A stretch of 38,844 bases of DNA from M3007 sp044350415 (lineage in GTDB: Bacteria; Bacteroidota; Bacteroidia; Chitinophagales; Saprospiraceae). A program made the translations under genes and the position numbers. Shown piece after piece: positions 30,312 through 38,844 of the stretch; position 1 is the stretch's first letter, and the number at the start of each line of letters is the position of its first letter. The stretch is taken from the NCBI GenBank assembly GCA_044350415.1, contig JBILHQ010000027.1:1-38844 (forward strand). Direction: 5' to 3'. The notes under the pieces were generated by a model. That model was not told the DNA's origin. It ran no database searches and saw only the letters and a list, made by a program, of their open reading frames with translations.

Positions 30312-32321
30312 CTAATTCCGGATCAGCACCATCGCTGAAATACCCGGTACATTTACCTTTGGAACGGTCATCGTCCTGAGTCCGGCTTCGTTGATTTGGT
30401 CGCGGTCGAGCACCACTGTCCAGTTGCCTTTCGGGAGAAATACCGTTTGGGTATCAGGACTGCCATTAAAGACCACGATAATATCTTTCCATGCGTCCCC
30501 ACCTGCGTAGTCCGACAATTGATAGGCGATCAGATTGGCGCCTTTGGTATCTAAAAAATGCAGGTGCTCGCGAATCAAGGCTGCGGTAGGCAGTCGAAAA
30601 GCGGGGTGGTTTTTTCTCAATTGAATCAATGCCTTGTAAGCCTCCATCACGTCTGCGTATTTTGTTTTGCGGTCCCAATTGATCCAGTTGACCGCATCGG
30701 GAGATTCAAAAGAGTTTTCCACACCGTTTTTAGTGCGCAGCATTTCGGCACCGGCATGAATAAAAGGAACACCCTGAGAGGTCAATACCATCGTTATTGC
30801 CAAACGGTGCATACGAATACGATCTTCCTCGGAGTCATCTTTACAGGAAATCGCTAATTTGTCCCAAAGTGTATGATTATCATGGCATTCTGCATAGTTA
30901 ATGGTCTGAAAAGGCTCGGCAGCCCAGGGTGCTTTGGAGTAATTGACCTTGCTGTAATCGACCTGCGGATGCTGTATGGAAGCCACAATGCCGAACTTGG
31001 TACTTTCTTCCATACCTGCTTTGCCGCTGACAAAACCCCGGTCGAGGTGGTCGAATACACTGCCTTTTAAAGCGTCCCGAAAATCATCTGAAAATGCAGC
31101 GACCCGGTCCAATTGCGCCGTATTGGCTTTCAATGCACGCTGCGCCTCGGGCAACGGACTGCTGCCAGCTGTCCAGCCTTCCCCATAAATAAAAATAGTA
31201 GGATCGATATCATGCAGCGCCTTACTCACCGCGTTCATGGTTGCGATATCGTGAATACCCATAAGATCGAAACGGAACCCATCAATATGGTATTCCTGTG
31301 CCCAGTATTTCACCGATTCGAGGATATATTGGCGCACCATTGCCCGCTCTGATGCCGTTTCGTTGCCGCATGCCGAAGCATTGGAATAACTGCCGTCGGG
31401 ATTTTGTCGGTAATAATAGCCGGGAGCCACCCGGTTGAACACCGATTCGGTGGTGGAACCAGTATGGTTGTACACCACGTCCATCACGACCCGCATGCCA
31501 TTGGCGTGCAGGGCCTGAACGGCTTGTTTGTACTCGCGTATCCGCACTGCGCCATCATTAGCATCGGTGGCGTAACTGCCTTCAGGGGTATTGTAGTTTT
31601 CCGGATCGTACCCCCAATTATATTTCCGCTCCTGCGGCGGTTTACTTTCATCGACAGAAGTATACCGAAAATCAAAAGCGGGTAATAAATGCACGTGGGT
31701 GATCCCTAACTCTTTAAGGTGATCAATCCCTGTGGACTGTCCGGCCCTGTTTTTGGTGCCTTTTTCGGTAAAAGCGAGGTATTTTCCTTTGTTTTGTAAA
31801 CCTGAATTGGGGTAGGCCGACAAGTCACGGACATGAAGTTCGTACAAAATGATATCTGTAAATTGCTTTTGAACGGGCTTTTGATCGCTGTCCCATCCGG
31901 CCGGGTTGGTGCTGGCGAGGTCGACAATCATGCCGCGTTTGCCATTAACCCCGACGGCTTTAGCATAAGGGTCGGGCGTTTCAGCGAGCCATATACCGGC
32001 CATTTTGACTTGCACCGTGTAGTACCAACCTTTTTGGTCTCCGTCCAGTGTGGTTTGCCAAACACCTTGTTTTTGTTTTTTCAGGGAAATTACCTGCAAT
32101 GCGGTGCCGCCATCACCATGTTTGTATGTGTGCATCCGCACTTCTTCTGCGGCTGGCGACCAGAGTTTAAAAGTGGATTGCGCGGCCGACCAGCTCATGC
32201 CCAGATCCGCCCCATTGTAAGCAGGATATTGGTCATATACAGAAAGGGGAGTTGTCTTTTTTTGTACCGAATGGCAATTGACCGTGAGCAATGCAACGGA
32301 GAAAAGGGTAATTATTCGCAT
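30312..32321 (-). CDS. pulA: Type I pullulanase, lipoprotein
   Basis: From the ATG at 32321 the protein has 669 residues. A TTG at 32327 is rejected. The leader MRIITLFSVALLTVNC resembles a lipoprotein signal with Cys16, though Asn at the -1 position is unusual. A CBM48/N-terminal beta domain (about 35-140) precedes a GH13 barrel. The type I pullulanase signature YNWGYDP is at 234-240, then DVVYNH (281-286), DGFRFD with nucleophile Asp352, acid Glu381 in YGEGW, and ECHDNHTLWD. The enzyme debranches alpha-1,6 links of pullulan, glycogen or starch. No SusCD-like genes adjoin it. It probably acts at the cell envelope. Confidence 0.95.
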   Translation of the reverse strand: MRIITLFSVALLTVNCHSVQKKTTPLSVYDQYPAYNGADLGMSWSAAQSTFKLWSPAAEEVRMHTYKHGDGGTALQVISLKKQKQGVWQTTLDGDQKGWYYTVQVKMAGIWLAETPDPYAKAVGVNGKRGMIVDLASTNPAGWDSDQKPVQKQFTDIILYELHVRDLSAYPNSGLQNKGKYLAFTEKGTKNRAGQSTGIDHLKELGITHVHLLPAFDFRYTSVDESKPPQERKYNWGYDPENYNTPEGSYATDANDGAVRIREYKQAVQALHANGMRVVMDVVYNHTGSTTESVFNRVAPGYYYRQNPDGSYSNASACGNETASERAMVRQYILESVKYWAQEYHIDGFRFDLMGIHDIATMNAVSKALHDIDPTIFIYGEGWTAGSSPLPEAQRALKANTAQLDRVAAFSDDFRDALKGSVFDHLDRGFVSGKAGMEESTKFGIVASIQHPQVDYSKVNYSKAPWAAEPFQTINYAECHDNHTLWDKLAISCKDDSEEDRIRMHRLAITMVLTSQGVPFIHAGAEMLRTKNGVENSFESPDAVNWINWDRKTKYADVMEAYKALIQLRKNHPAFRLPTAALIREHLHFLDTKGANLIAYQLSDYAGGDAWKDIIVVFNGSPDTQTVFLPKGNWTVVLDRDQINEAGLRTMTVPKVNVPGISAMVLIRN

Positions 32322-32324
32322 CTG

Positions 32325-32332
32325 CAAAGGTG
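32325..32332 (-). promoter_or_regulatory. -7-like box directly before the pulA start
   Basis: On the minus strand this reads CACCTTTG, one mismatch from TAnnTTTG, ending 3 nt before the ATG at 32321. A transcript from it would be essentially leaderless. Confidence 0.35.
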
Positions 32333-32455
32333 GGATGGCAGGCTGGAAATGTGGTAATGATGGGAAGGATTTTTTTATTAACGTGAACCCGAGGGTGATT
32401 TACTTTGATCGTCAGCATATTGTGTCCCATGGGATGCCGTATTTACACGTAGCGG

Positions 32456-32582
32456 CACGGAGAAAAAAGCACGGAGGCGAAGAGGGGCTTAATATGGGGA
32501 AGTGTGAGTGTTTAGTAAACTGTTGAGGTCGTAAAAATCTATATTCTGCGGCTCCGAGGTTCTCCGTGCTCTTTTCTCCGTG
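32456..32582. repeat. Imperfect inverted repeat built on CACGGAG units
   Basis: The left arm at 32456-32484 (CACGGAGAAAAAAGCACGGAG and onward) is matched by an inverted right arm at 32552-32582. Within each arm, CACGGAG occurs twice, so the arms are themselves direct repeats. The 67-nt spacer has no feature I recognise. Confidence 0.75.
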
Positions 32583-32754
32583 TTAAAAAAACACTCGAAA
32601 GGGGGGCTGAATAGTAATTACCTCCGAGCTAACGTTAAATCACTACAATTTCCTTTAAATTTGTCTTTTATCCGGAATCCTTACGCCAGTGCCTCGACCA
32701 CTAGTTCCGCACCTCCTCTTTTTCATCCCCTCAACGAACACTATACGCACGTAA

Positions 32755-35517
32755 ATGACCAACCTCATCAAAATCGTATTCACCCTCCTGTACCTCCCTG
32801 CCCTCCAAGCCCAATCCGGAAAAAGCAACCCCATTCAGCAATACGCCCGGTATTTTAATACCCATCCCAATACGCCCTGCACGACCGGCTATTGGGCCTG
32901 TATCGGTCCTTTCGACCGGCCACCGGAAATCAAAAACTGCCGGGGTTGCTCACCCACCCATTCCGGAACGGGGCAAATGCAAAATATCCGGCTCAGTCCG
33001 AATTACAGGAATGACAGTACTCTGTTTGCCTGCTCTACCTGGGGCGGCTTGTGGAAAAGCACCGATCGAGGCAAGCATTGGTGGTCACTGAATACTGATA
33101 TGCAATTGCCATTTACCAGTGTCGCTGATATTGCTATTGACCCCACCAATACCGCGGTACTGTATATTACCACTGGCGAATCACAACGCACTTCCGGGCA
33201 TTTTTCCTTAAAACAGGATGGTTCTACTTCGGCATTTACGCCATTGTTCACTTCCGGCGTGTACAGCAGCGTGGATGGCGGACTGCATTGGCAAAATATT
33301 AATGGGAAGAACCAGGCGTTGCTGGACTATTTTTCTAATGGCGGTGTGATGCGGAGAATACTGCTCCATCCATTCAATCCGAAAAAGCTGCTTTTTATCA
33401 GTAGCGAGGGACTTTTTCAAACGGAAGACGCCACCTTGCCCGAACCTGTCTGGTCAAAACTGACCAATGACATCCAGGATGAAGACCTCAATGGTTTCGC
33501 ATTTCATCCCACCAATCCCAATACTATCTATATCAGTGGCCGCGATATTTACCGGAGCACAGATGGCGGGAATACATTTTCAGCGATGACCGGACCGGCC
33601 TCCGGACTGGATTTGCGCCAATTGCCAGATAGTTTTACGGTCGGTCGGATCAATATCGCCGTTACACCCGCCAATCCCGCCAAACTCTACGCTTATATCG
33701 TGGGTTCTTCGCCCAAATGCAGCGGTGGGAAGGCATTTATTGCGGTATTCGACGGGAAAACCTGGACGCTTCAACACGCATTTTGTGCTGGCAGTGCCTT
33801 TGATGTCGTGAGCGTGGCGCGGATGGCAGTAGTGGTGTCGCCAGTAGATGAGGATGAAATTTATTTCGGCCATACCAAAGTGCAGGGTACGACAAACATG
33901 CAAAAGTCGGCCAGTTTCAGGGCTGTTTCGCCCTATTATTCCACCGGCCAATTTCACGCCGATGTATTTTCATTGGCCATTGATCCGGATGGTCAATGGC
34001 TATTTGCGACCACCGACGGCGGTATTCACCAAAAAGACCTGGCTGCAAGTGGTACCGATGGCTGGACTGATATTTCCAATGGACTCGCCATCTCCACGCC
34101 TTACCGGTTCGATGATACCGACGACCATACCGACCGGATAATGATGGGGACACAGGATTGCGGGACGTTTATTTATACCCACCAGTATGGCTGGCAAAAC
34201 ATCTACGGCGGCGACGGTTACAATGGCAAAATTGATGGGGTTACCGGACTCGCTTTTGGCCACACTTCTGGAGCCAAAGGATTGTTGATTTATGATTTTA
34301 ATACTAATTCCCTGGAGATTGAAAACCACCGCACCACCTTTCCCATTGATCCACAACCCGACCAGGGCTTGTCGTGGCTGCGCGGCACTTATGATATGAT
34401 CAATCATCCGGTTACCGAAAAAATGTATTTCTCTTTTACGGAAATATATGAACGGCAAAAAAAACGGGCGTCTTCTGGTGATCGTGCTGCAGATTTGTGG
34501 CAAATACAATCGGATATTGGCAAAACAACCCCCGCCCAATGGCAACGGCAATTGCAAACATTCGATATGGCGGAATCCAACCCCGATTACATGTACGTGG
34601 TCCAAAACGGCGGAGTATGGGACAATTTGAAGGCCGGTTTCAGCATTGAGCCGCGGCTGTTTCGCTCCACGACGGGCGGTTGCCATGGCATGGATGGTTA
34701 CAACAATGTTCCCTGCTTTACCGATATTACGCCCAACCTGATTCGCAGCGGCATTTCCAATACTTATCAACCGGTGAATACCGCACCCGATATTACCATC
34801 CCCGTGATTACAGGCATTACCTTTCATCCCGAAAATCATCTCGTGGCGTGGGTCACCTTTACGGGCTACGAACCAGGCGTCAAAGTATGGCAAACGAGCG
34901 ATGGTGGCAATACCTGGCAAAATACCGATCCGGAAGGCTCCCTGCACAATCTTCCCGTCAATGATATTGTGTACCAGCGCGGCAGCAAGGACCGGTTGTA
35001 TATCGGCACCGATGCCGGTATTTATTTCAAAGACACTGGTATGACCACCTGGGAGCCCTACTGCGATTTTCCCCATGTTCGGGTGGTGGAATTAAAAATA
35101 AACTATTGTATGGGGAAAATCAGAGCGGCCACTTTTGGGCGGTCCATCTGGGAAGGCGACCTGCTGCCCGGCGACGGGACACTCGGCAAATCAGAATTGG
35201 TCATCCTCAATACCCCCGATACTGCGTGGACTTTCAGTCGCGGTTTGGACCGCAACCTGCGGATAAAAGCGGGCGCTGTTTTGACCATTGAAGGGCCATC
35301 GGCTGCCTCGCCGATATTGATCAGTATGCCCAGGGACGGGCGTATTGTGGTAGAAAAAGGGGGCAAATTGATCTTGAAAAATGCGGTATTAACCAATAAT
35401 TGCGGTGAAAAGTGGCTGGGTATTGAAGCGGAAGGCAACTGGTGGAGCCAGTTGACGGGGCGGGGCAGGGGAGTGGTAGAGATGCAGGGCGGGGAGGTTG
35501 TTCATGTGCGGAATTGA
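32755..35517 (+). CDS. Secreted BNR/sortilin-like repeat (beta-propeller) protein, C-terminus possibly lost
   Basis: A 920-residue protein with a signal peptide (MTNLIKIVFTLLYLPALQAQ). At least four Asp-box/BNR repeats typical of sialidase- and sortilin-type propellers are visible: GLWKSTDRGKHW, GVYSSVDGGLHW, DIYRSTDGGNTF, and VWQTSDGGNTW, spread over about residues 95-760. The last 100 residues open a beta-helix-like region (DGRIVVEKGGKLILKNAVLT, GIEAEGNWWSQLTGRGRGVV) that in related Saprospiraceae proteins continues into further rungs and a T9SS domain. Here the frame stops at GEVVHVRN, so the sorting domain is absent. It may be a truncated form or use another route. Function, possibly glycan or surface binding, is inferred from fold only. 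Confidence 0.88.
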   Translation: MTNLIKIVFTLLYLPALQAQSGKSNPIQQYARYFNTHPNTPCTTGYWACIGPFDRPPEIKNCRGCSPTHSGTGQMQNIRLSPNYRNDSTLFACSTWGGLWKSTDRGKHWWSLNTDMQLPFTSVADIAIDPTNTAVLYITTGESQRTSGHFSLKQDGSTSAFTPLFTSGVYSSVDGGLHWQNINGKNQALLDYFSNGGVMRRILLHPFNPKKLLFISSEGLFQTEDATLPEPVWSKLTNDIQDEDLNGFAFHPTNPNTIYISGRDIYRSTDGGNTFSAMTGPASGLDLRQLPDSFTVGRINIAVTPANPAKLYAYIVGSSPKCSGGKAFIAVFDGKTWTLQHAFCAGSAFDVVSVARMAVVVSPVDEDEIYFGHTKVQGTTNMQKSASFRAVSPYYSTGQFHADVFSLAIDPDGQWLFATTDGGIHQKDLAASGTDGWTDISNGLAISTPYRFDDTDDHTDRIMMGTQDCGTFIYTHQYGWQNIYGGDGYNGKIDGVTGLAFGHTSGAKGLLIYDFNTNSLEIENHRTTFPIDPQPDQGLSWLRGTYDMINHPVTEKMYFSFTEIYERQKKRASSGDRAADLWQIQSDIGKTTPAQWQRQLQTFDMAESNPDYMYVVQNGGVWDNLKAGFSIEPRLFRSTTGGCHGMDGYNNVPCFTDITPNLIRSGISNTYQPVNTAPDITIPVITGITFHPENHLVAWVTFTGYEPGVKVWQTSDGGNTWQNTDPEGSLHNLPVNDIVYQRGSKDRLYIGTDAGIYFKDTGMTTWEPYCDFPHVRVVELKINYCMGKIRAATFGRSIWEGDLLPGDGTLGKSELVILNTPDTAWTFSRGLDRNLRIKAGAVLTIEGPSAASPILISMPRDGRIVVEKGGKLILKNAVLTNNCGEKWLGIEAEGNWWSQLTGRGRGVVEMQGGEVVHVRN

Positions 35518-35596
35518 GTTCAGGATGCAGTTGCAATTGAACACAATTACTGATCCAGTGTTACCCAAATATCCATCAATTAAAATAAAACGATTA

Positions 35597-36907
35597 ATGA
35601 AACTATTTGCTACATGCGTACTGTGCCTGGGTTTTTCTTTCCCGCTGGCAGCGCAATACGTGTACTTCGCTGCCTCCCCCAACGCTTCACCTTCCTATAT
35701 GGTTTGGCGTATAAATCCAGCCACTTGCGAGATTTGCGCTGTTTTGAGTAATCCCATTACCAACATTACGGAAACGCTTATTTTGCCCAATGGTGACTTA
35801 TTAATATCTACCGCCAACAACGGAATCTTTCGTTTTGACCCTCCAAATAACAATCCCGTTGCGACTATGCCCGGGATCTTCATTGGCGCGTTGGTGCATC
35901 CCAACGGCACGATTTATATCAGTAACGGGGGCGCGCTTTCTACGTTCAATCCTGCTACGAATACCTTCACTACAATAGGTAATTTTCCTGCGAATTACTA
36001 TATATATGAGCTCTTTTTTTTTAACGGCGAGGTGTACGGTATGGGTGACGTGCCACCTTCCAATTCGGCCGGGATTGTTCAGATAAACCTGACCAATCCC
36101 GGGGCATCTGTTATTACCCAATCCCCGCCTCAATTTTACACCGGGGCGACATCTGCTCCCAATGGAACAATTTATGTGACAGACCCCATTGGCCTGACTA
36201 CTCTGTCGACCTATAACTACACCACGAACACGGAAACTCCTGGTTGTCCGATTCCATCTAATCTTAATTACTTCGATGGATTGAGCACTGCGCCGCCCGG
36301 TGTACCGGAGCTGCCCTGCGTCTGTTTAGGGGTAGCGGCCACTCCTGTTCAAACGACGGTGAATGCCTGCATCCCTGCCAACGCAACAGTACCGTTTAAT
36401 AATAACCAAATCCCCGATTTCAACGACCTTGTACGGTATATTTTATACACCAATCCGTCGGCGCCGCTGAGCAGTATTATACAGACGAATACCGTTCCTG
36501 AATTTACGTACACGCCGCCGGTCCAGCCAGGTGTTACGTATTATGTTGCACAGATTGTGGGAGACAACCTGAACGGGAACATCAATTTACTGGATCCCTG
36601 CCTGCAAATCTCCACTGCTGTGACGGTAATCTGGCGACCCAGGCCAACCCTGTCAGCTTTGACGGTACAGAACAATAATCTTTGTCCGGGAACGTGCACT
36701 ACTGTTTCGGTCACCCTCAATGGGACGCCACCTTTTGCCTACTCCTGGGAAGTACAGCAAAACGGCAGCGTGGTCACTCCTATAAATGTTGCATTTAATG
36801 TCAATTCCAACCCCAGCAACTTCCAGGCATGTGTACCTGCTTCAGCCACGAGTGGCGGAATAAACGTGGTGATATGCGGGCTGACAGACGCGTATTGTCC
36901 GAATTAA
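35597..36907 (+). CDS. Secreted Saprospiraceae-type protein, tandem paralog 1
   Basis: From the ATG at 35597 the protein has 436 residues with a signal peptide (MKLFATCVLCLGFSFPLAAQ). Starting at 35498 would precede the signal and overlap the previous gene. Residues 20-270 show repeated short strands with NPAT/NPNT and PNGTIY motifs (LILPNGDLLIST, LVHPNGTIYIS, SAPNGTIYVTD), suggesting a beta-propeller. Residues 285-385 are an Ig-like module (IPDFNDLVRYILYTNP, FTYTPPVQPGVTYYVAQIVG, NLLDPCLQIS, VIWRPRPT) that recurs in long Saprospiraceae adhesins. A further module ends at ICGLTDAYCPN. There is no T9SS domain. The neighbour at 36954 has the same architecture. Function unknown. Confidence 0.82.
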   Translation: MKLFATCVLCLGFSFPLAAQYVYFAASPNASPSYMVWRINPATCEICAVLSNPITNITETLILPNGDLLISTANNGIFRFDPPNNNPVATMPGIFIGALVHPNGTIYISNGGALSTFNPATNTFTTIGNFPANYYIYELFFFNGEVYGMGDVPPSNSAGIVQINLTNPGASVITQSPPQFYTGATSAPNGTIYVTDPIGLTTLSTYNYTTNTETPGCPIPSNLNYFDGLSTAPPGVPELPCVCLGVAATPVQTTVNACIPANATVPFNNNQIPDFNDLVRYILYTNPSAPLSSIIQTNTVPEFTYTPPVQPGVTYYVAQIVGDNLNGNINLLDPCLQISTAVTVIWRPRPTLSALTVQNNNLCPGTCTTVSVTLNGTPPFAYSWEVQQNGSVVTPINVAFNVNSNPSNFQACVPASATSGGINVVICGLTDAYCPN

Positions 36908-36953
36908 TAGGAATCCATGAAGATAAATCCATTTACATTATGAACTGCACAAC

Positions 36954-38345
36954 ATGAAACAACATTACAAGTGCTTCATTTTTATTATTTTAATGCATGT
37001 CTGCATCGCCCAACCGGTTTCCGCACAGGTAGTGTATGTCAGTGGGTACACTCCTTCACAGGAGTTCCAGTTATTTGGTGTTTACAATTTCCTGACCTGT
37101 GAGTTTTGTCCGCAGTTATCCGTACCCACGGAGTTTTTCAATGGCAATTCGGGTAGTGATGTCATTGCCTTGCCGAATGGTAATGTGGTGACAATGGGGC
37201 AACGGATATATGTTTTCAACCCACCGGATCCGAATCCGGTTTTTACGTTTATTCCCCCTGTTCCAACCGTTTTTGGCGGCGCGACTTATGCGCCCGACGG
37301 CACGATCTATGTCATTACCATGTCGTCGCCCAATTCAACAACCAGTATTTCCATTTTTAATCCGGTGACTTACGCACTCACGCTGGTAGGCAGTTTACCC
37401 GGGGAATGGACAGCCTTCTCGCCATTTTTCTATAATGGTGAATTGTACGCGAGGGCTATCGACTTCAATGCCCCCCCGCCTAATGACCGGGAACTCGTCA
37501 CTTTATCGCTGACCAACCCGGTTGTTCCCACTGTTGTGTATTCGCCCATCCCCAATTGCAGCGGCAATATGGATGCGATTAATTCCGGGCCTTATGCCGG
37601 CGTGTATACGGCACAATTGACCACTGGTTGTTCCGGTTTTGATGCTTTTAACACGTATGATGTTCCGAGCAATACGGTTGATCCCATCTGCACCCTCCCA
37701 CCGGAGTTGCTGCTCACATCAGTAGGCATGTCGGAGATTCCACCGGGATTTCCCACTTCCGGCTGTATTTGTTTGACCAATGCCGGCAATGTGCCCACGC
37801 CCAACGCCAGTTTATGCATCAATGAAACATTTACATTCAACAATAACAGCGGATACCTGGAGTCGGGCGATGTGAAATCCTATATCCTGTTCTCCAACCC
37901 GGCCGATACTTCAGGCAGCATTGTCGCCATCAATAACCTTCCTGAATTTACGTTTAACTCCGCCACAATGCAAACCGGCGTGACGTATTACGCCTGCGCT
38001 ATGGCAGGAAACGACCTCAATGGTGCAGTTAACCTCAATGATCCCTGTCTTGACTTTTCCAACGCAGTTCAATTGATCTGGCGGCCATCGCCGACGGTTA
38101 GTTTTACCACTGCCAATCCGAATTTTTGCGGTAATTCCTGTAAAACCATCCAGGCCACCTTTACCGGCAGCGCGCCTTTTACGCTCACTTATTCCGTAAT
38201 TTACGATACAGGCACTACCGAAACTTTTACCCAAACCTTCAGCGGCACCACTGCAAACTTTAACGTTTGCCCACCAGCCGGTTATCTGGGGCAGATGCAT
38301 ATACAAGCCACAGGCTTAACGGACGCGTGGTGTACCTGTCAATAA
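36954..38345 (+). CDS. Secreted Saprospiraceae-type protein, tandem paralog 2
   Basis: A 463-residue protein with the same layout as the gene before it: a signal peptide ending at PVSAQ, a propeller-like first part (VIALPNGNVVTMG, TYAPDGTIYVITM), then the Ig-like module (VKSYILFSNPAD, LPEFTFNSATMQTGVTYYAC, NLNDPCLDFS, LIWRPSPT), and a last module ending ATGLTDAWCTCQ. Both paralogs stop at the equivalent position, which argues that this end is natural and not an accidental truncation. It has no T9SS sorting domain. The 46-bp gap suggests co-transcription with paralog 1. Function unknown. A surface or matrix role is an inference from the modules. Confidence 0.85.
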   Translation: MKQHYKCFIFIILMHVCIAQPVSAQVVYVSGYTPSQEFQLFGVYNFLTCEFCPQLSVPTEFFNGNSGSDVIALPNGNVVTMGQRIYVFNPPDPNPVFTFIPPVPTVFGGATYAPDGTIYVITMSSPNSTTSISIFNPVTYALTLVGSLPGEWTAFSPFFYNGELYARAIDFNAPPPNDRELVTLSLTNPVVPTVVYSPIPNCSGNMDAINSGPYAGVYTAQLTTGCSGFDAFNTYDVPSNTVDPICTLPPELLLTSVGMSEIPPGFPTSGCICLTNAGNVPTPNASLCINETFTFNNNSGYLESGDVKSYILFSNPADTSGSIVAINNLPEFTFNSATMQTGVTYYACAMAGNDLNGAVNLNDPCLDFSNAVQLIWRPSPTVSFTTANPNFCGNSCKTIQATFTGSAPFTLTYSVIYDTGTTETFTQTFSGTTANFNVCPPAGYLGQMHIQATGLTDAWCTCQ

Positions 38346-38379
38346 ACTCCTTTAACAGTAATATCCATTATTTTCAATC

Positions 38380-38844
38380 ATGAACAACATCAAAAAAGTA
38401 ATCAAAAACGACTTACCATACCTGGAACAGGTACTGCATACGATCGAATTGTTTCCAGCCGAAATTCTGGAAGACATGATTGCAGACTATTTCAACAACC
38501 CGGAAACAGCAGAGGTTTGGTTTACAGCCATTCATGATGGAAAACCCTGTGCCCCATAGGTTATTGTGCGCCCGAAAAACTGACTGACAGAACATACAAC
38601 CTCTATGCCATCGGCGTGCAACAGGATTTGCAGGGCAAAGGGATTGGCCAACAAACGATGGCTTTTATCGAGGGGTATTTAAGAGACAATGGCAACAGGA
38701 TTTTGATTGTTGATACTTCCGGCACACCTGAATTCGACCTTACAAGGGCCTTTTATTTTAAAATCGGATATACCCGGGAGGCGGTCATTAGAGACTTTTG
38801 GAAAGACGGAGATGATAAAGTTACCTTTTGGAAAAAACTCGGGT
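38380..38844 (+). pseudogene. GNAT family N-acetyltransferase, frameshifted and running off the window end
   Basis: The ATG at 38380 opens 59 codons (MNNIKKVIKNDLPYLEQVL...) ending at TAG 38557-38559. The GNAT fold then continues in the -1 frame from about 38556 to the window edge: IGYCAPEKL, then the acetyl-CoA-binding motif A (VQQDLQGKGIGQQTM, Q/R-x-x-G-x-G/A type), then LTRAFYFKIGYTREAVIRDFW. The joined length of about 155 residues is that of a normal single-domain GNAT. The break is at the short C-run in GCCCCATAG, so a one-base loss, biological or in the assembly, explains it. Substrate unknown. Confidence 0.8.

Larger units (their letters stand above)
32322..32754. other. Intergenic region between pulA and the BNR-repeat gene
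   Basis: 433 bp without a gene. Contents: a -7-like box of pulA on the minus strand (32332-32325), an imperfect inverted repeat (32456-32582), and on the plus strand an exact TAnnTTTG box, TAAATTTG at 32656-32663, which could drive the next gene with a leader of about 85 nt. A 92-codon reading frame through 32580-32858 has no protein-like features. Confidence 0.55.

Noticed and set aside
32580..32858. A 92-codon plus-strand frame before the BNR gene
   Set aside because: It overlaps the signal-peptide region of the real gene in another frame and is of low complexity. It carries no start context.

Overview
The window looks like a chromosomal segment of a free-living, probably aquatic Bacteroidota, most likely of the Saprospiria/Chitinophagia side. 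The evidence is C-terminal type IX secretion (T9SS) sorting domains, SprB-type and Saprospiraceae-style adhesin modules, several exact or near-exact Bacteroidota -7 boxes (TAnnTTTG), lipoprotein signals, and a proteorhodopsin with its retinal-forming dioxygenase. I saw no phage, integrase, insertion sequence, CRISPR array or plasmid genes. Lineage is inferred from gene content only.

Layout. 0-2.1 kb: a partial gluconate-dehydrogenase-subunit-3-like gene, divergent from a GMC oxidoreductase. 2.1-3.65 kb: a metallopeptidase/VWA (DUF2201-type) gene bracketed by two inverted copies of a palindromic repeat. 3.65-6.4 kb: pepD and a class A beta-lactamase-like lipoprotein. 6.6-9.8 kb: a GH25 lysozyme with a strong terminator, then the UvrD/PcrA helicase. 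9.9-13.4 kb (minus strand): proteorhodopsin, terminator, blh, a serine hydrolase and a cupin remnant. 13.8-17.1 kb (plus strand, divergent from the rhodopsin): YceI, outer-membrane porin, a second cysteine-rich YceI, and a small membrane protein. 17.1-18.2 kb: a secreted-protein pseudogene. 18.3-20.3 kb: an orphan DppB-type permease and ribA. 20.6-24.7 kb: two AT-rich T9SS surface-protein genes, the first cut by an in-frame TGA just before its sorting domain. 24.8-29.7 kb: SulP transporter, RskA-like membrane protein, arginine deiminase, thioesterase, phosphatase. 30.0 kb: tRNA-His(GUG). 30.3-32.3 kb: type I pullulanase lipoprotein. 32.8-38.3 kb: a BNR-repeat secreted protein and two tandem paralogous secreted proteins. 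The window ends in a frameshifted GNAT acetyltransferase.

The most coherent system is the light-harvesting locus. The rhodopsin has the DTE proton-pump residues, a green-tuning Met, the retinal Lys, and a glycine at the helix-5 position that opens a carotenoid-antenna fenestration in xanthorhodopsin-like pumps. Blh would make retinal. The divergent operon encodes two proteins of the YceI family, some members of which bind isoprenoids, around a porin. A role for them in carotenoid or retinal handling is only a hypothesis.

The second theme is non-coding. At least four unrelated intergenic imperfect palindromes, several assembled from short tandem units (7 bp, 15 bp), lie between genes and often abut a start codon. 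The third is decay or possible switching of secreted-protein genes: nonsense codons, frameshifts, a C11 tract, and lost C-termini, while housekeeping genes are intact.
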